From Hortaea werneckii (lineage: Eukaryota > Ascomycota > Dothideomycetes > Mycosphaerellales > Teratosphaeriaceae), in contig JBAOKB010000182.1 in the NCBI GenBank assembly GCA_037044905.1, positions 434,001 through 498,000 on the forward strand: 64,000 nt of DNA, given 5' to 3'. Under the pieces are notes generated by a model that saw only the letters and a list, made by a program, of their open reading frames with translations, was not told the DNA's origin and made no database searches. Shown here piece after piece: positions 11,217-22,076 of this stretch (the first letter of the stretch is position 1; every line of letters begins with the position of its first letter). Both the position numbers and the translations under genes were made by a program.

Positions 11217-12441
11217 GATTTCGGTGATTGGTGATGGATGTCGTCGAGAATGATAGTATCGAAGAATGCAAGTGGTTGCCAACGTGCTGACTCAAAGTGG
11301 TGAAAAGGAGCGAGTGAAGGTGAAGGAAAAGGGGACGATGACTGTTGCAGAGCTGGTGTGGCAAATGAATTGCGGAAACATCCGGCTTCGATCATGACAA
11401 AAACGGAAAGAACAATCGTACCTGCTTCTTACTGCCCCTGGATTTGGCCGAAAGTCTTCCGGATCTCTTGGACTCCTTGGTTCCCGCGCCCTTCTTCGGA
11501 CATGAAGATGACGCTGGCTGTCGAGGCGGCGGCGCGTCTTCTAGCCAAACATCGGCATACGGCCAGCAGCATGGTCCGCACATGTTAAAGCAGTACTCAG
11601 GGCGGTTTACAAATTTAGTCGACCGGACAAATCTTGGGGGAGGGGGAGATGTTCCGAGTGCTGAGACGTCTTCAGGTCCACATTCACTCTAGATGTGAAG
11701 CGTCTTGGAAATCTGGCGCAGGCTAGGGATGGCTCAGTCAAAAGACATGGTGATGAAAGGCAATGCGCTATTCGATGAAGGCAAGAGCCGGGAAACATCC
11801 GGAATACGCTGTCGGATATTCTCGTCTTGATACATCAGGAGGCATGATTCCTCGCAGTCACAACGAGAAGGGCTCTGCCCATCCGTGATCAAGTCATGTA
11901 TAAGGTTTTTACCATCCCACGCGAACAGTCACGTCGAGGGGCCGGGGGCATCTCGCAGGTATCCCACAACGGAATACTGAGACATGCCAGGTGCATCCAC
12001 AGTTGCCTCATGGGTACCGCCGGAACGCGTGAATATTACGGCAAAGTAGCTCGATCCATGCATAGCTTCACATTCTCGCGTGGCCCGTCGGAGACACCAG
12101 TTGTTGCTATGATCATCGGCTCGGTATCTTGGCCTACTTGTGGCGGTGATAGGACCGCTTGTGATGATCCTCTTGTAGCTTCTCTATCGCCCTAGATACC
12201 TACTTAGGTTGAAGTCATGTATCGTACAGCAGTATGTACAGTACTGCGTATACTACCGTATCTACATACTACGTAGGTATGTACTCTACATAGTACTGTA
12301 CTGTGCGGAAAAGCCGGACCTTAGTCAGCGGCAGAAAGTCGGCCTAAGTGCCCCTCATTTTGGAGGGGTGATTCAGACTCGATATTTTTCCTGATCTCGG
12401 CCCCAAACAGAGACAAAGACAATAACAAACAGCGTGTCAAA
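11217..12441. other. Intergenic, 1.2 kb, no supported gene
   Basis: Divergent spacer between the proline-rich gene and GUS1. Open frames below 100 codons on both strands look random. The last 250 nt hold a TAC/GTA-rich palindromic patch listed separately. CCCC(T)CATTTTGGAGGGG just before the GUS1 leader forms a small inverted repeat (12350-12367). Confidence 0.5.
12216..12306. repeat. TAC/GTA-rich palindromic patch
   Basis: About 90 nt made almost entirely of overlapping GTAC, TACGTA, CAGTACTG and GTATGTAC words. Several near-perfect palindromes are visible (for example ACATACTACGTAGGTATGT). It lies 140 nt upstream of the glutamyl-tRNA synthetase start. Confidence 0.6.
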
Positions 12442-14352
12442 ATGGATCGTGAGTCGCAGATCAAGGAATGGCAAGAGCGCGCCAAAGCGTTTGAGCCACT
12501 TGATCTTAAGAAGGTTCAGCAGCCGCTCGCCGAGCTCGACAACCACCTCACTCTTCGCACGTATATTGTGGGATACAGTGCCACCGAGGCGGATTTGACA
12601 GTATGGAAGGCCTTGAAGAGCAATCGGGTGGCATTCGGCTTCATCAAAGGCGGCGCAATGGCGAGCTTGTGGAGGTGGTACAGCTTCATCCAGGATACCG
12701 AAAAGCCGACTGTGGAGCAACCAAAGGCGGCAGAGAAGAAACAGCAGGACGACGGAGCGAGCTATGATATCGGCCTACAAGACACGGAGCAGGGTGTCGT
12801 GACCAGATTCCCGCCAGAGCCATCAGGATACCTCCACATTGGACATGCAAAGGCAGCTTTGTTGAACGACTACTTCGCGCACAAGAAGTACAACGGCAAG
12901 ATGATTGTGCGCTTTGACGACACGAATCCAAGCAAGGAGAAGCAGGAGTTTCAGGACTCAATTATCAAAGACTGTGAGCTTCTGGGCGTCAAGCCGGACC
13001 AAATCACGTACACTTCCGACTATTTCCAGGACCTGTATGAGCGTGCTGTCCAAATGATTAAGGACGGGAATGCGTACGCCGACAACACCCCTCAGGAGCA
13101 ACTTCAGAAAGAGCGGATGGAGCGCAAGGAGTCTGCTCACCGTAATGACTCTGTGGAAGACAACCTAGCCCACTTCGAAGAGATGAAGAAGGGCACTGAG
13201 GAAGGCACCAAGTGGTACATCCGTGCGAAGTTGGACATGAGCAGCGATAATGGTGCCCTGCGTGACCCAGTCATCTACCGTTGCAACCCACAGCCGCACC
13301 ACCGAACGGGCAGCACCTGGAAAATCTACCCGACCTACGACTATGCTTGTCCAGTCGTCGATAGTGTTGAGGGTATTACCCACGCACTGCGCACGACTGA
13401 ATACAACGATCGCGACCCACAGTACCAATGGTTCATCAAGACGCTCAAGCTGAGACATGTCTACAACTGGAACTTCTCCCGCATGAACTTCATCCGTACC
13501 GTTCTTTCCAAGCGTAAGCTGACGAAGCTTGTGGACTCTGGAATCGTATGGGGCTGGGATGACCCGCGTATGGCAACCGTCAGAGGTATCAGAAGGCGAG
13601 GTATGACAATCCCAGCGCTACAGGAGTTCATTCTGAAACAAGGTCCAAGCAAGAACATCAACTACATGGACTGGACAACCTTTTGGGCAACCAACAAGAA
13701 GTACATTGACCCTGTTGCTGCGCGTTACACTGCTGTAACGAAGCAAGATGCGGTCAAGTGTACGGTGATTGGAGCGCCGGAGGCTCCCCGTACGGAGGAA
13801 AAGGACTTGCATGCCAAGAACCCCGAGGTGGGCAAAAAGAAGGTCGTCTTCTCCAAGAACATCATCATGGATCAAGCCGACGCCCAGAGCTTTGCCGATA
13901 ACGAGGAGATTACCTTGATGAATTGGGGTAACGCCATTGTGCGAAAGAAGACCTACAGCCTGAACCCAGTCAACTTTGTCGCCTCCGTCGCCGGCCAGGG
14001 CGAGCGTCTAGTCACCGAGCTCGAGCTCGAGCTTCATCTTCAGGGTGATGTCAAGAAGACGAGCAAGAAGGTCACGTGGCTTTCCCAGGACCAGGAGCTC
14101 GTGCCCTTGTCGATGTTCGATTTCGACTACCTCATCACGAAGGACAAACCTGACCCAGACGATTCGCTTGAGGATATCCTGAACAAGAGCACCGAGACCA
14201 AGACGGAAGCGCTTGCTGACTGCAATGTGGCTGCACTCAAGGAGGATGCCATTGTACAGTTCGACCGCAAGGGTTTCTTCAGGATAGACAAGCAATTCCA
14301 GCATGGAGATGCGGCCGTTGCTTTCCAGATCCCAACGGGCAAGAAGATGTAA
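12442..14352 (+). CDS. GUS1: Cytosolic glutamyl-tRNA synthetase
   Basis: Charges tRNA-Glu with glutamate in the cytosol. Single uninterrupted exon of 636 residues. The N-terminal ~100 residues resemble the GST-C-like appended domain of the eukaryotic enzyme (LAELDNHLTLRTYIVGYSAT). The class I catalytic core follows with the HIGH signature in PPEPSGYLHIGHAKAALLN, FDDTNPSKEK, TGSTWKIYPTYDYACPVVDS and the second signature as LSKRKLTKLVD (the KMSKS equivalent); VRGIRRRGM is the eukaryotic GlxRS pattern. The C-terminal anticodon-binding beta-barrels end with FQIPTGKKM. It is shorter than the yeast enzyme by roughly 70-80 residues, nearly all at the N-terminus, so part of the GST-like domain is lacking or an upstream exon was missed. 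Unlike many neighbours its frame is intact. Confidence 0.95.
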   Translation: MDRESQIKEWQERAKAFEPLDLKKVQQPLAELDNHLTLRTYIVGYSATEADLTVWKALKSNRVAFGFIKGGAMASLWRWYSFIQDTEKPTVEQPKAAEKKQQDDGASYDIGLQDTEQGVVTRFPPEPSGYLHIGHAKAALLNDYFAHKKYNGKMIVRFDDTNPSKEKQEFQDSIIKDCELLGVKPDQITYTSDYFQDLYERAVQMIKDGNAYADNTPQEQLQKERMERKESAHRNDSVEDNLAHFEEMKKGTEEGTKWYIRAKLDMSSDNGALRDPVIYRCNPQPHHRTGSTWKIYPTYDYACPVVDSVEGITHALRTTEYNDRDPQYQWFIKTLKLRHVYNWNFSRMNFIRTVLSKRKLTKLVDSGIVWGWDDPRMATVRGIRRRGMTIPALQEFILKQGPSKNINYMDWTTFWATNKKYIDPVAARYTAVTKQDAVKCTVIGAPEAPRTEEKDLHAKNPEVGKKKVVFSKNIIMDQADAQSFADNEEITLMNWGNAIVRKKTYSLNPVNFVASVAGQGERLVTELELELHLQGDVKKTSKKVTWLSQDQELVPLSMFDFDYLITKDKPDPDDSLEDILNKSTETKTEALADCNVAALKEDAIVQFDRKGFFRIDKQFQHGDAAVAFQIPTGKKM

Positions 14353-14768
14353 GGTGATGAGTTACATGGTAGAAAAGGCTTTCAGGGTTACATGATGGGA
14401 CGTGCTACGGTAGATTAGAAGATGAAATGATACTCTTGCTATGCATAACAGATGGCGCCCATCAAAACGCTTCTGCGCCTCTTGGAAACGGAACCACCGC
14501 TTCTCATCTTCTCTATGCCAGGGTTATCATGATGTTCCATCGTATGGTGTTTTATTGCAGACCTTTAATGCCTGCGCTGGTGCCTCAGATTATGTAGATC
14601 TCCAATTGAAGTTCAGCAGAACGCTTGCTTGTTTTTACCACAAGAAGCAGATATTAAAGCAATGATTTGAATCCATGTCTGCGTCGCGAAACCTATGTAT
14701 AGTAGGTACAGCATTGAACCAGACGGGCGCTTTTACAGGAGCCTCTATACATTTGAGAAGATTTCGGC
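14353..14768. other. Intergenic between convergent genes
   Basis: About 415 nt of 3' flanking sequence between GUS1 and the HsbA-like gene; no gene seen. Confidence 0.6.
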
Positions 14769-15320
14769 TCAAGAAGAGTAGTAATCGATACCACTCTGCA
14801 GCGCGTCGTCAATCTTCTTGACAACAGCCGTACCTTCCGCCTGACTCCCAGTCGTCTTCGCCAGAAGAGCAGCGCTAAAGCTGTCATGGTCGTACTTCAA
14901 CAGCTTCAGGCCACCCAGGATAACAGGAACCATGCCTTTCGACTCAAATTCGGGTTTCTTGGACTTCAGGACCTCAACCGAGTTCGGGATAGAGACGCCA
15001 ACACTCTGGACCGTGTAGTCGACAATGGCCTTCGTCTCGGTCTCGTTGAACTTGGTGATCCGCAGGTTGGCATCAGTGTAGCCTTTGCGGTTGGCGAGAT
15101 GAATCGCGGTGATATCGCCGGCAATAGGAGCTTCGCTTGCGAGAGAGCCGTCGTACGCTTTCAAGTCGGCAGTCAAGGCTTTGACACCGTCATCGATGCC
15201 TTTGATGTCGGAGATGAGGGTTTCATAGCTGATCAATTCTCTCTTCTCAACGTTCGCCGAAGGCAAGGCTGTAGAGATGGCTGCGAGGCCAAGCACTAGC
15301 ATGGAGGTGAAGGAGCGCAT
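14769..15320 (-). CDS. Secreted HsbA-type hydrophobic surface-binding / galactomannoprotein-like protein
   Basis: A 183-residue secreted protein. The N-terminus MRSFTSMLVLGLAAISTALP is a clear signal peptide with cleavage likely after the Ala/Leu-Pro segment. The mature part is an all-helical amphipathic protein of the HsbA family (hydrophobic surface-binding protein A of Aspergillus; related to the Mp1-type cell wall galactomannoproteins), with IDDGVKALTADLKAYDG, DITAIHLANRKGYTDANL and a C-terminal SGIDYYSS. These proteins coat hydrophobic surfaces and help recruit secreted hydrolases, or sit in the wall. Single exon, intact frame, no GPI signal or transmembrane segment. There is over 1.1 kb of upstream non-coding sequence, more than the local average. 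Confidence 0.85.
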   Translation of the reverse strand: MRSFTSMLVLGLAAISTALPSANVEKRELISYETLISDIKGIDDGVKALTADLKAYDGSLASEAPIAGDITAIHLANRKGYTDANLRITKFNETETKAIVDYTVQSVGVSIPNSVEVLKSKKPEFESKGMVPVILGGLKLLKYDHDSFSAALLAKTTGSQAEGTAVVKKIDDALQSGIDYYSS

Positions 15321-16452
15321 TGTTGTACGTATATTTGGTAGTTCCTAGACTGCAATTTTGGAGAGTGAACGATGGGTTTTCCAGACAAGACTGGCACTCC
15401 TCACGTTTATCAATCCGTCCATACAAGGCGTGACGTGTGATGATCTACATGGCAGAGTTTAACGGCGTGCGTGCTTGTGCGCCTCAAGGGCAAAGAAGCT
15501 TTGCGTGATGCCCCATAACAGCCTCGGGCCATTGTTACAATGATATTTCATTATTACAGAGATTCAATTGACTTTGTGCGCAGCCAGTGGATGGTAGCTC
15601 TGGGACAAGGGCTATCAAATCTGGGTTCGCTCTCGACGAACTGAAGTTAGGTCGAGAAAGTCGGAGGCACGTATTACTAGCCGAGGTGGCATATGATAGA
15701 CCGAAGATCAGACGACGCTCTCAAGCACGACTTCGACGAAAGAGGGCATTGCAGTAACATTATGCGGTGAACATCACCGATTAAAAGATGGTGGATGATT
15801 ATACAACTCACCTATCCCGGTCACAAGAGCTTCCGGTTGCATTCATTGCAATTCCACAAGGAACAGAGGCTGCCGCATTTCTTTAAACCTTTTGTATTCT
15901 TTGTCTGGATGTACTGCTTGCTCGCTCTGCCGTGACCTCATTTCACAAAGCAGCATCGTCAGCAATATCTGACGGTTCTCTCTTCTCAAGTCATCCTCAT
16001 ACTCCTCCCAACTTTCACTCATTACTCTATGGCCCAGCCTTGTATGGCCAGGAAATGCATGGCTGTCAGACGGACCAAGATCTTTACGGGACCAGACGCA
16101 GCATGTTCAGTCGTTGCACTGATGTGTCGACTACGACCAGCCAAAGTACCTCCGCCCTCCGTAGGTCGGCCTATTACACGGTCAACAATGTTCCAGACAT
16201 GGTGTACGCAAAAGGTAAAAAGCCCGACTGAAGCCGACGGCTAGATCCGTCTCTCGGCCGCAGACAGTCTACTACCGAGGCTATCACCACACCTTCGAGG
16301 GGACCTCATCACCGGGACACTTTTAGGAAACATACACAGGTAGGTTCGCGCTCTGTTCATACACTACACTTAAACTTCTCAAGTACACTCCACATTACTA
16401 GTCCCTCTCCTACAACTTTTTGGCCTTTAATCTTGATCTGCAGTCTTGCACT
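15321..16452. other. Intergenic, divergent 5' regions
   Basis: 1.1 kb shared upstream region between the HsbA-like gene and nitronate monooxygenase. Frames up to 99 codons occur but lack any recognisable feature. Nothing else identified. Confidence 0.5.
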
Positions 16453-17620
16453 ATGCCGTTCAACACCGCCCTCACGCGGAAGCTAGGGATTCGCGTGCCG
16501 GTTGTCCAAGGTGGCATGCAATGGGTTGGATATGCGGAAATGGCGTCGGCTGTCTCCAACGCAGGAGGGCTGGGTATCCTCACAGCTCTTACCCAGCCGA
16601 CTCCCGAGGACCTGCGAAAGGAGATCCGCAGGTGCAAGAGCATGACCAAGAACCCGTTCGCAGTCAACCTGACATTGCTTCCTGCCATGGTACCGCCGGA
16701 CTATGGTGCATACGCGCAGGTAGTCCTGGATGAAGGTATTAGAATTGTGGAAACCGCAGGCAACAGTCCAGGGCCCATCATCAAGCAGTTGAAGCAGGCG
16801 AACCCACCTTGCGTCATTTTACACAAATGTACTACGATCAGACATGCTTTGAGCGCCATGAAGCTGGGTGTGGACTTCTTGTCGATCGATGGTTTTGAAT
16901 GTGCTGGCCATGTTGGCGAGACTGACATTACGAACTTTATCCTGCTCAGCAAAGCGAGGCAGACCATGCCAATCCCATTCATTGCCTCTGGCGGGTTTGC
17001 AGATGGTCAAGGGCTTGCCGCTGCTCTAAGCTTAGGCGCCGAAGGCATCAACATGGGCACCAGGTTCATGTGCACGGTTGAAGCACCAATTCATGACAAC
17101 ATCAAGCAAGCCATCGTGAACGCTCAAGAAACCGACACCGAGCTTGTCCTCAGACGATGGAAGAACACGAGCAGGTTGTTCAAGAACACCGTGACTGCTG
17201 AAGCAACTAAGATTGAACGGGAGAGCACCACTGGCAAATTTGAGGAGGTCGCACCCTTTGTGAGCGGCAAGCGAGGACGTCAAGTCTTCCTGAACGGTGA
17301 CAAGGACTATGGCGTAAGCAGCTTTACATCATCATCTCTACAATTTTCCGAAATACTGACCTTATCCTCAGGTTTGGACGGCCGGTCAAGTCATTGGACT
17401 CATCCATGACGTTCCCACCTGCCAAGATCTCGTTAGTAGGATCGAGAAGGAAGCCATTGAGACATTGTCGAGCGCGAGTAGTTTGATCGTGGACAAGCAG
17501 CCAGAGCCCGATATCGCTGGCAAGCCGCTTGGTGATACCACTTCAGATCCTCGCAGTGATCACAACAAGAAAGTGCCAGGTGAGGCCCAAATTTATGACA
17601 TCGGCAAGAGCAAATTGTAG
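16453..17620 (+). CDS. Nitronate monooxygenase (2-nitropropane dioxygenase family)
   Basis: FMN-dependent oxidation of alkyl nitronates (for example propionate 3-nitronate) to the carbonyl compound and nitrite. Two exons (16453-17313 and 17372-17620, intron 58 nt) give 369 residues, a typical length. The TIM-barrel signatures are present: VPVVQGGMQWVG at the start, NAGGLGILTALTQPTPEDL, the loop with the catalytic histidine ECAGHVGETD (His about residue 153), FIASGGFADGQGLAAALSLG and GAEGINMGTRFMCTVEAP for phosphate binding. The start at 16453 (MPFNTALTRKLGIRVP) matches the family; an in-frame ATG at 16420 adds 11 residues. The C-terminal tail after the intron is polar and variable. Frame intact. 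Confidence 0.93.
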
Positions 17621-18104
17621 AGGATAGAGGTGTATTAAGCATTTCGTCTCGGTGAGACATTTCCAAGCTCGCCATTGACACTTCATAGATTTCTCACTGC
17701 TTGAGTGCACATCGTATTGTAATGATGTTGCAACGAAAGGTCCGTGTGGGCCTTGAAATTTCTGTCCGGAGTAGATAGGCCAAACAGCAAGTTTCTCATC
17801 GTATTCGTGAGTAGACACTGAGCTGAAAAATTAGCAATGACCACAATTGATTGCTGACAAGGCATGCTGTCCACATGTGGAGGCATCAAAGTTGTGCGTG
17901 CCCCAGTCCTCCCAAGTGCCCTTTATGCAGTGGGCATGCATAGCCACAATCGACTGCTCGGCATACCTCCTCCCAAGTGCCCTTTATGCAGTGGGCCTGC
18001 AAGCCAAAACCTCCTCATAGGCGGATCCAGACACAATCGAGGGCCTGTTTGCATAAAGGTGAAACAAAACCATTGCCATGCAGATCAGGGTGATTGTGCA
18101 CTTA
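17621..18104. other. Convergent spacer containing a direct repeat
   Basis: 480 nt between the stops of nitronate monooxygenase and the FAM210-like gene. It contains the duplicated 29-mer reported separately and no gene. Confidence 0.6.
17907..17996. repeat. Direct repeat, two exact 29-nt copies 61 nt apart
   Basis: The 29-nt sequence at 17907-17935 recurs without a mismatch at 17968-17996 (core CCCAAGTGCCCTTTATGCAG). The 32 nt between the copies are not repeated. The rest of the downstream flank (GCCTGCAAGCC versus GCATGCATAGCC) is partly similar, suggesting a tandem duplication that has begun to diverge. Confidence 0.9.
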
Positions 18105-18830
18105 TCATCCTTTGCCACCGATGTCCTTAGGCAGAACACCGCCACCAACAGCACCGGTCCCAGCGGCCGGACTGGCTTTAGCGCGCGATCCAGAACCCCT
18201 CTTGAAGTATCTCGTGAATGGCAAAACACTCCATCTCGCAAACCATGGCGTAGCCCATACGCTCACCACCAACCTCAAGGGCAGCAAAGCCTTCGTAATT
18301 GCATACGCGGTGGCGACCTCGACCACCAATCTCACGCCTCCCTCACCTCTTCCCCACCACTTCCCACCCACGCTACTCACAGCCTTCCTCAGTTTTCCTT
18401 TCCTATCCCCCTCGACCTCCGCCTCAGCCTCAGCCTCCTGCGCATCGGTAATCCATCCCTTTCGACGAAAATACCTGCCAAATTTCTCCACCCCGTCACT
18501 GATCCACTTCCCTTCGCTTATGAAAGGAGGCAGCCAATGCGTGTAGTGAAACGTCCCTGCAAGTGCAATCAAGGGGACAATAGCAGTAATCTCGTGCAAG
18601 ATGAGAAAAGCGACGACATGCGAGACCGGCGCATGGCGCAACGGAGCAACAAATCTCTGCAAGAAACGAGGAAGCCTGGACTCGACTCGGGCAACTCGCG
18701 AGACGGGCTCATGGGAGGAGGGATCCGGTACGCGATTTTCTGAGAAGGGACGTCTGATGAACCTGAATGGCTGCCAGGATCGAATCGACTCCTTGGGTTT
18801 GGCGCGCCACCACAAACGGCGTGGTAACAT
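18105..18830 (-). CDS. FAM210/DUF1279-type mitochondrial membrane protein (MRX11-like)
   Basis: 241-residue single-exon protein. The N-terminus is Arg/Trp-rich without acidic residues (MLPRRLWWRAKPKESIRSWQ), a plausible mitochondrial presequence. The core has two hydrophobic segments: HVVAFLILHEITAIVPLIAL with a following GTFHYTHWLPPFISEG motif, and VVEVATAYAITKALLPLRLV with WATPWFARWSVLP, the pattern of DUF1279/FAM210-type proteins, to which yeast Mrx11 belongs. These are inner-membrane proteins associated with mitochondrial gene expression; the exact role is unknown. A charged linker rich in Ala/Glu separates the two hydrophobic segments and the C-terminus is Gly/Ala-rich. Frame intact. An antisense open frame of 221 codons is a shadow. 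Confidence 0.75.
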   Translation of the reverse strand: MLPRRLWWRAKPKESIRSWQPFRFIRRPFSENRVPDPSSHEPVSRVARVESRLPRFLQRFVAPLRHAPVSHVVAFLILHEITAIVPLIALAGTFHYTHWLPPFISEGKWISDGVEKFGRYFRRKGWITDAQEAEAEAEVEGDRKGKLRKAVSSVGGKWWGRGEGGVRLVVEVATAYAITKALLPLRLVVSVWATPWFARWSVLPFTRYFKRGSGSRAKASPAAGTGAVGGGVLPKDIGGKG

Positions 18831-19719
18831 TTTTGTGCTTTTTGCTTTTCCAGTCCCTCTCTTGCTTCATCAAGAGCGAGACGTGATTGAGTTTAAGGCG
18901 TTGAGTTATACAATGAAGGGAATGGCCGTCGACATTACAATGAACATACTGACCGTTACTAAGGCCAGGAGGACCGCTGTTGATCAAGTTGCACAGCCAC
19001 TAGCGCCCGCGCTTGGTCGTCCAATGAAGAGCACTTGCATGAGTTACAGCCTTCACAGGAGAGCACAGGTCTGGCAGACGTTGACAGGGGTATCAGAAAT
19101 AAAGGCATTCGAATATTATAATGAAACCCAAGGGACAAGGAGGAAATTGAACGCTACAGCTTCTCTTAAGCTGACGTCAAATCAACCTCATAACCTCTTT
19201 CGGCAGCTACCATTTCAATAACTTGGTGGACTTGTTGGCAGGCATTGACAGGGATATATATTTCGAAAAAACTGCAGATCCAACCCAAATTTCAAAAACG
19301 CAGACTGAGCAAGAGAGCAAAGCCAGACGCACCTCACTATGAGAACTACTATCCGTCTCATCATATAAATCAGTGATTTTCCCACTCGGAATGCCGACGT
19401 GTGCTTGCTCACCTCTCCCATCGTAACCGCAAATTGCAAAATGGCACGGATGCGCACATCAACTATAGAGCCCTCCCCTCTCTGCTCAGAATTGCTTCAT
19501 TTTAGAACGCGGCAGATTTCAAACCAATTCCTCTCTTGATCGGTTGTTCAAGCTTGAAACTCCTGAACCAAAGCCCTTCCAACCGGAAACGGTGCATTGG
19601 TGTTCTAATCACTCACCGCTCTCACGCTCAAGTTTTATTTGATGCCTAGGAGAACATTGATTGGGGGAAAAAGAGAAGAAAAGGAAAGGATGCGATCACC
19701 CTAGAATTATCAATCACTT
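18831..19719. other. Intergenic, 0.9 kb
   Basis: Between the divergently read FAM210-like gene start and the VPS1 stop. Open frames are short and unconvincing. A purine tract (GGGGGAAAAAGAGAAGAAAAGGAAAGG) sits at 19664-19690 near the VPS1 3' end. Confidence 0.5.
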
Positions 19720-22076
19720 CTACTGCACCTGACTCACAATCTCGCTCGCACGACCCAGACTCTCCACCATCTGTTGACACTCCTTGCGCCTGCGGACCGT
19801 GTAGTCGCTTTCCTTGAGGAGATCGTCCAGCTCCGTCTGTCGGTACATCTGCTCGAGGAGCTCGCGCTGCATCTCATCCTTGGTGTGCCTAAACAAATCA
19901 CGAGTGTGGTTAGCGGCGAGACCCAAACATTGCCCTTGTTGCTCATCTACCTCCCTACATGACCATGGCCCGTGTCCCGCTTCAAGAGCTTTGAACATAA
20001 TAGATAGAAAGGAAGAAACTTACTCGACCAGGTTCAACATGATAGCCTTGGGCACCATATCAATCATCGTCCTCCGAACAATGTTGTAGTAGCTCGTAAT
20101 CAACAACTTGATCACCTCAACCTCCTGAGTCTCCTTCTCAGATAAGGTGCCGCTGGCCTTGAGCGTCGGAGGCGGCGCATCCATAGCAGCCATCTTCTTC
20201 TTGTTCTTGCTGGCGAAGAAGGAGCCGAAGAAGCCTCCAGACTCTCCGCCACCACCATTGCCGCCGTCGATAGAGGGACTTGCGGAGCGCGGTGGTGCGG
20301 CGGAAGCTGGAAGCGGTTTGCCGGTCTTAGGGATCGACTTGTACAGGTTTTGAGGCTTGGTGGCGCTCGTTGACGATAGCCATTGCGCGATGGCCGTTGA
20401 GGAAATCCGGGTGGCCTGTGTTGACGTAGCAGGCTTCCATCGCGACGAGGTCCTTGACGAGTTTGTTGGTGGGGTCCATTGCTTTCTTGAAGAAGCTGAT
20501 GACGACGGCGTGGAACTTCTCCTTGAGGGATGGGTAGCGACGGAAGAGGGGTTTGTTGAGAAGTTGCGAAAGAATCCGAACCAACTCATCGTAGACGAGG
20601 GAAACACATTTGAGGGAAGGATCTTCGAGTCGTTTGATTTGCTGTTTGACAATGAGTTCGAAGGCGGTGGTCCCTACGAAGAGGGCAGGGGAGGAACCGG
20701 AGGAATTGTAGAGGATGGTCCGAATGTCGATGTCCTTGACCATGTCGAAGGGGTCGACGGCTTTGACACCGTTAGAGTAGAGCTCGTGGTAGACGAAGGA
20801 GATACGGGCGCCGCCAGAGAGTTCGATGGAGCTGAGTTCCGCGCTGTGGCCTTCAAGGATGGTACGGTATTCATTGCTGAATTCGGTGATGATGTTGAGA
20901 ACGATGTTGCTGCTGTTGCCCAGCATCGAGTCGCCTAGCGAAGCCAATTCGGACCCGTATTTCTGCAAGGAACCCTGAATTCGCGCTTTGATATCAGGGA
21001 GCGTCTGCTTGATGTGCATCATGAGAATCAAGTTCAGCTTTCGCGCCAGGTAAGGCGTGCCACAGTATGATGCCTTATTCCGGTAAGCCTTGTGATTTTC
21101 AAAGAAACTCCTTTCAGCTTCCAACGCAGAAGAAATGGCCTTCTTCGTCTCGATATCCCTCTGCCCTCTGTTGACGACCGGGACATAACCCAACCTAAGC
21201 GGAATGATCCTGCCCGCCAGAATATCCACCACGTCCGTACCCTCGTCCATCAGATCAACCTTGGTCAGCACACCGATTGTCCGCTGACCCTCGGGGTCAA
21301 CCTCTCGGGCAAGCTTCAGCCCGTCCGAGTTCGCCAAATCCGTATTCGCAGAAGTCACAGCAAGAATGATCGCGTTCGGCTTGCTGATCTGCTTCAAAAC
21401 CATCTCGCGGATCTGACGCTCGATATCCCTTGGCTGGTCTCCAACGGGCACCTTGGTCAGACCTGGCAGATCCACCATGGTCAACGTCAGGACATTGGGG
21501 GAGTAGATGCGCAGGTTGATCGGTGCCGGACTGATGCCCTGGTTCTTGCCCGTCTTGGACTCCGTCTCGCGCACAATCTCATCGCGGATCTTGTTGAAAT
21601 CGTAGAACTTCTGGCCAGGGATGTGGAGGAACTCGCCCCACTCCTCGACATTGCTCTTATCGTCCGTCGTGCCTTCCACTTTGGTCGGTCCGCTCTCGCC
21701 ATCGCCGTCCTGTACGCCGTTCGCTTGTGTCTTGGGCAGAGGGGCGCGGTTGATGAGTTGCAGGATAAGCGGTCGTCGCGTCACGATGCCAGTACCGCGG
21801 GGCAGGAAGTCGCGACCGACTATGTTCTCGAGCACCGAAGACTTGCCGGAGGACTGGGAGCCGACGACGGCGATCTGCGGTAGGTCGATGGGATTCTGAA
21901 CCCCGACTGTGGTGAAGACATCTTGCAGTTTGTTGACGAGGGTGATGAGGCCGGGGTCATTGACATTGATTCTGTTCCCCTCTGTATTAGCATATCGTTC
22001 GCATTCCTCGCCAGTTTCGCACTGCGTATGGGAGTCAGGGTTGCTATTACGCATTAGGATTCGTCTGCGCCGCCAT
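19720..22076 (-). CDS. VPS1: Dynamin-like GTPase VPS1, one frameshift
   Basis: Large GTPase for vacuolar protein sorting, endosomal and peroxisomal membrane scission. Three exons: 22051-22076 (MAAQTNPN...), 20024-21971 and 19720-19888, with introns of 79 and 135 nt; the first micro-exon is supported by a GTAATA donor, a TGCTAATAC branch site and perfect joining to INVNDPGLITLVNKLQDVF. GTPase motifs: G1 VVGSQSSGKSSVLEN, G2 RGTGIVTRRPL, G3 DLPGLTKVPVGDQP, G4 LTKVDLMDEGTD. Middle domain follows, then an insert with SIDGGNGGGGESGG, and the GED ending LGRASEIVSQVQ. One extra base at 20329 creates a TAA at 20327-20329 between KPVQVDP and KTGKPLPAS; removing it gives 713 residues, the family size. 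The insertion lies upstream of the GED, so as written the protein would lose it. Confidence 0.92.

Noticed and set aside
18078..18743. 221-codon plus-strand frame
   Set aside because: Antisense to the FAM210-like gene, which has clear membrane segments and family motifs.
21092..21883. 263-codon plus-strand frame
   Set aside because: Fully antisense to the conserved VPS1 GTPase domain; a shadow frame.
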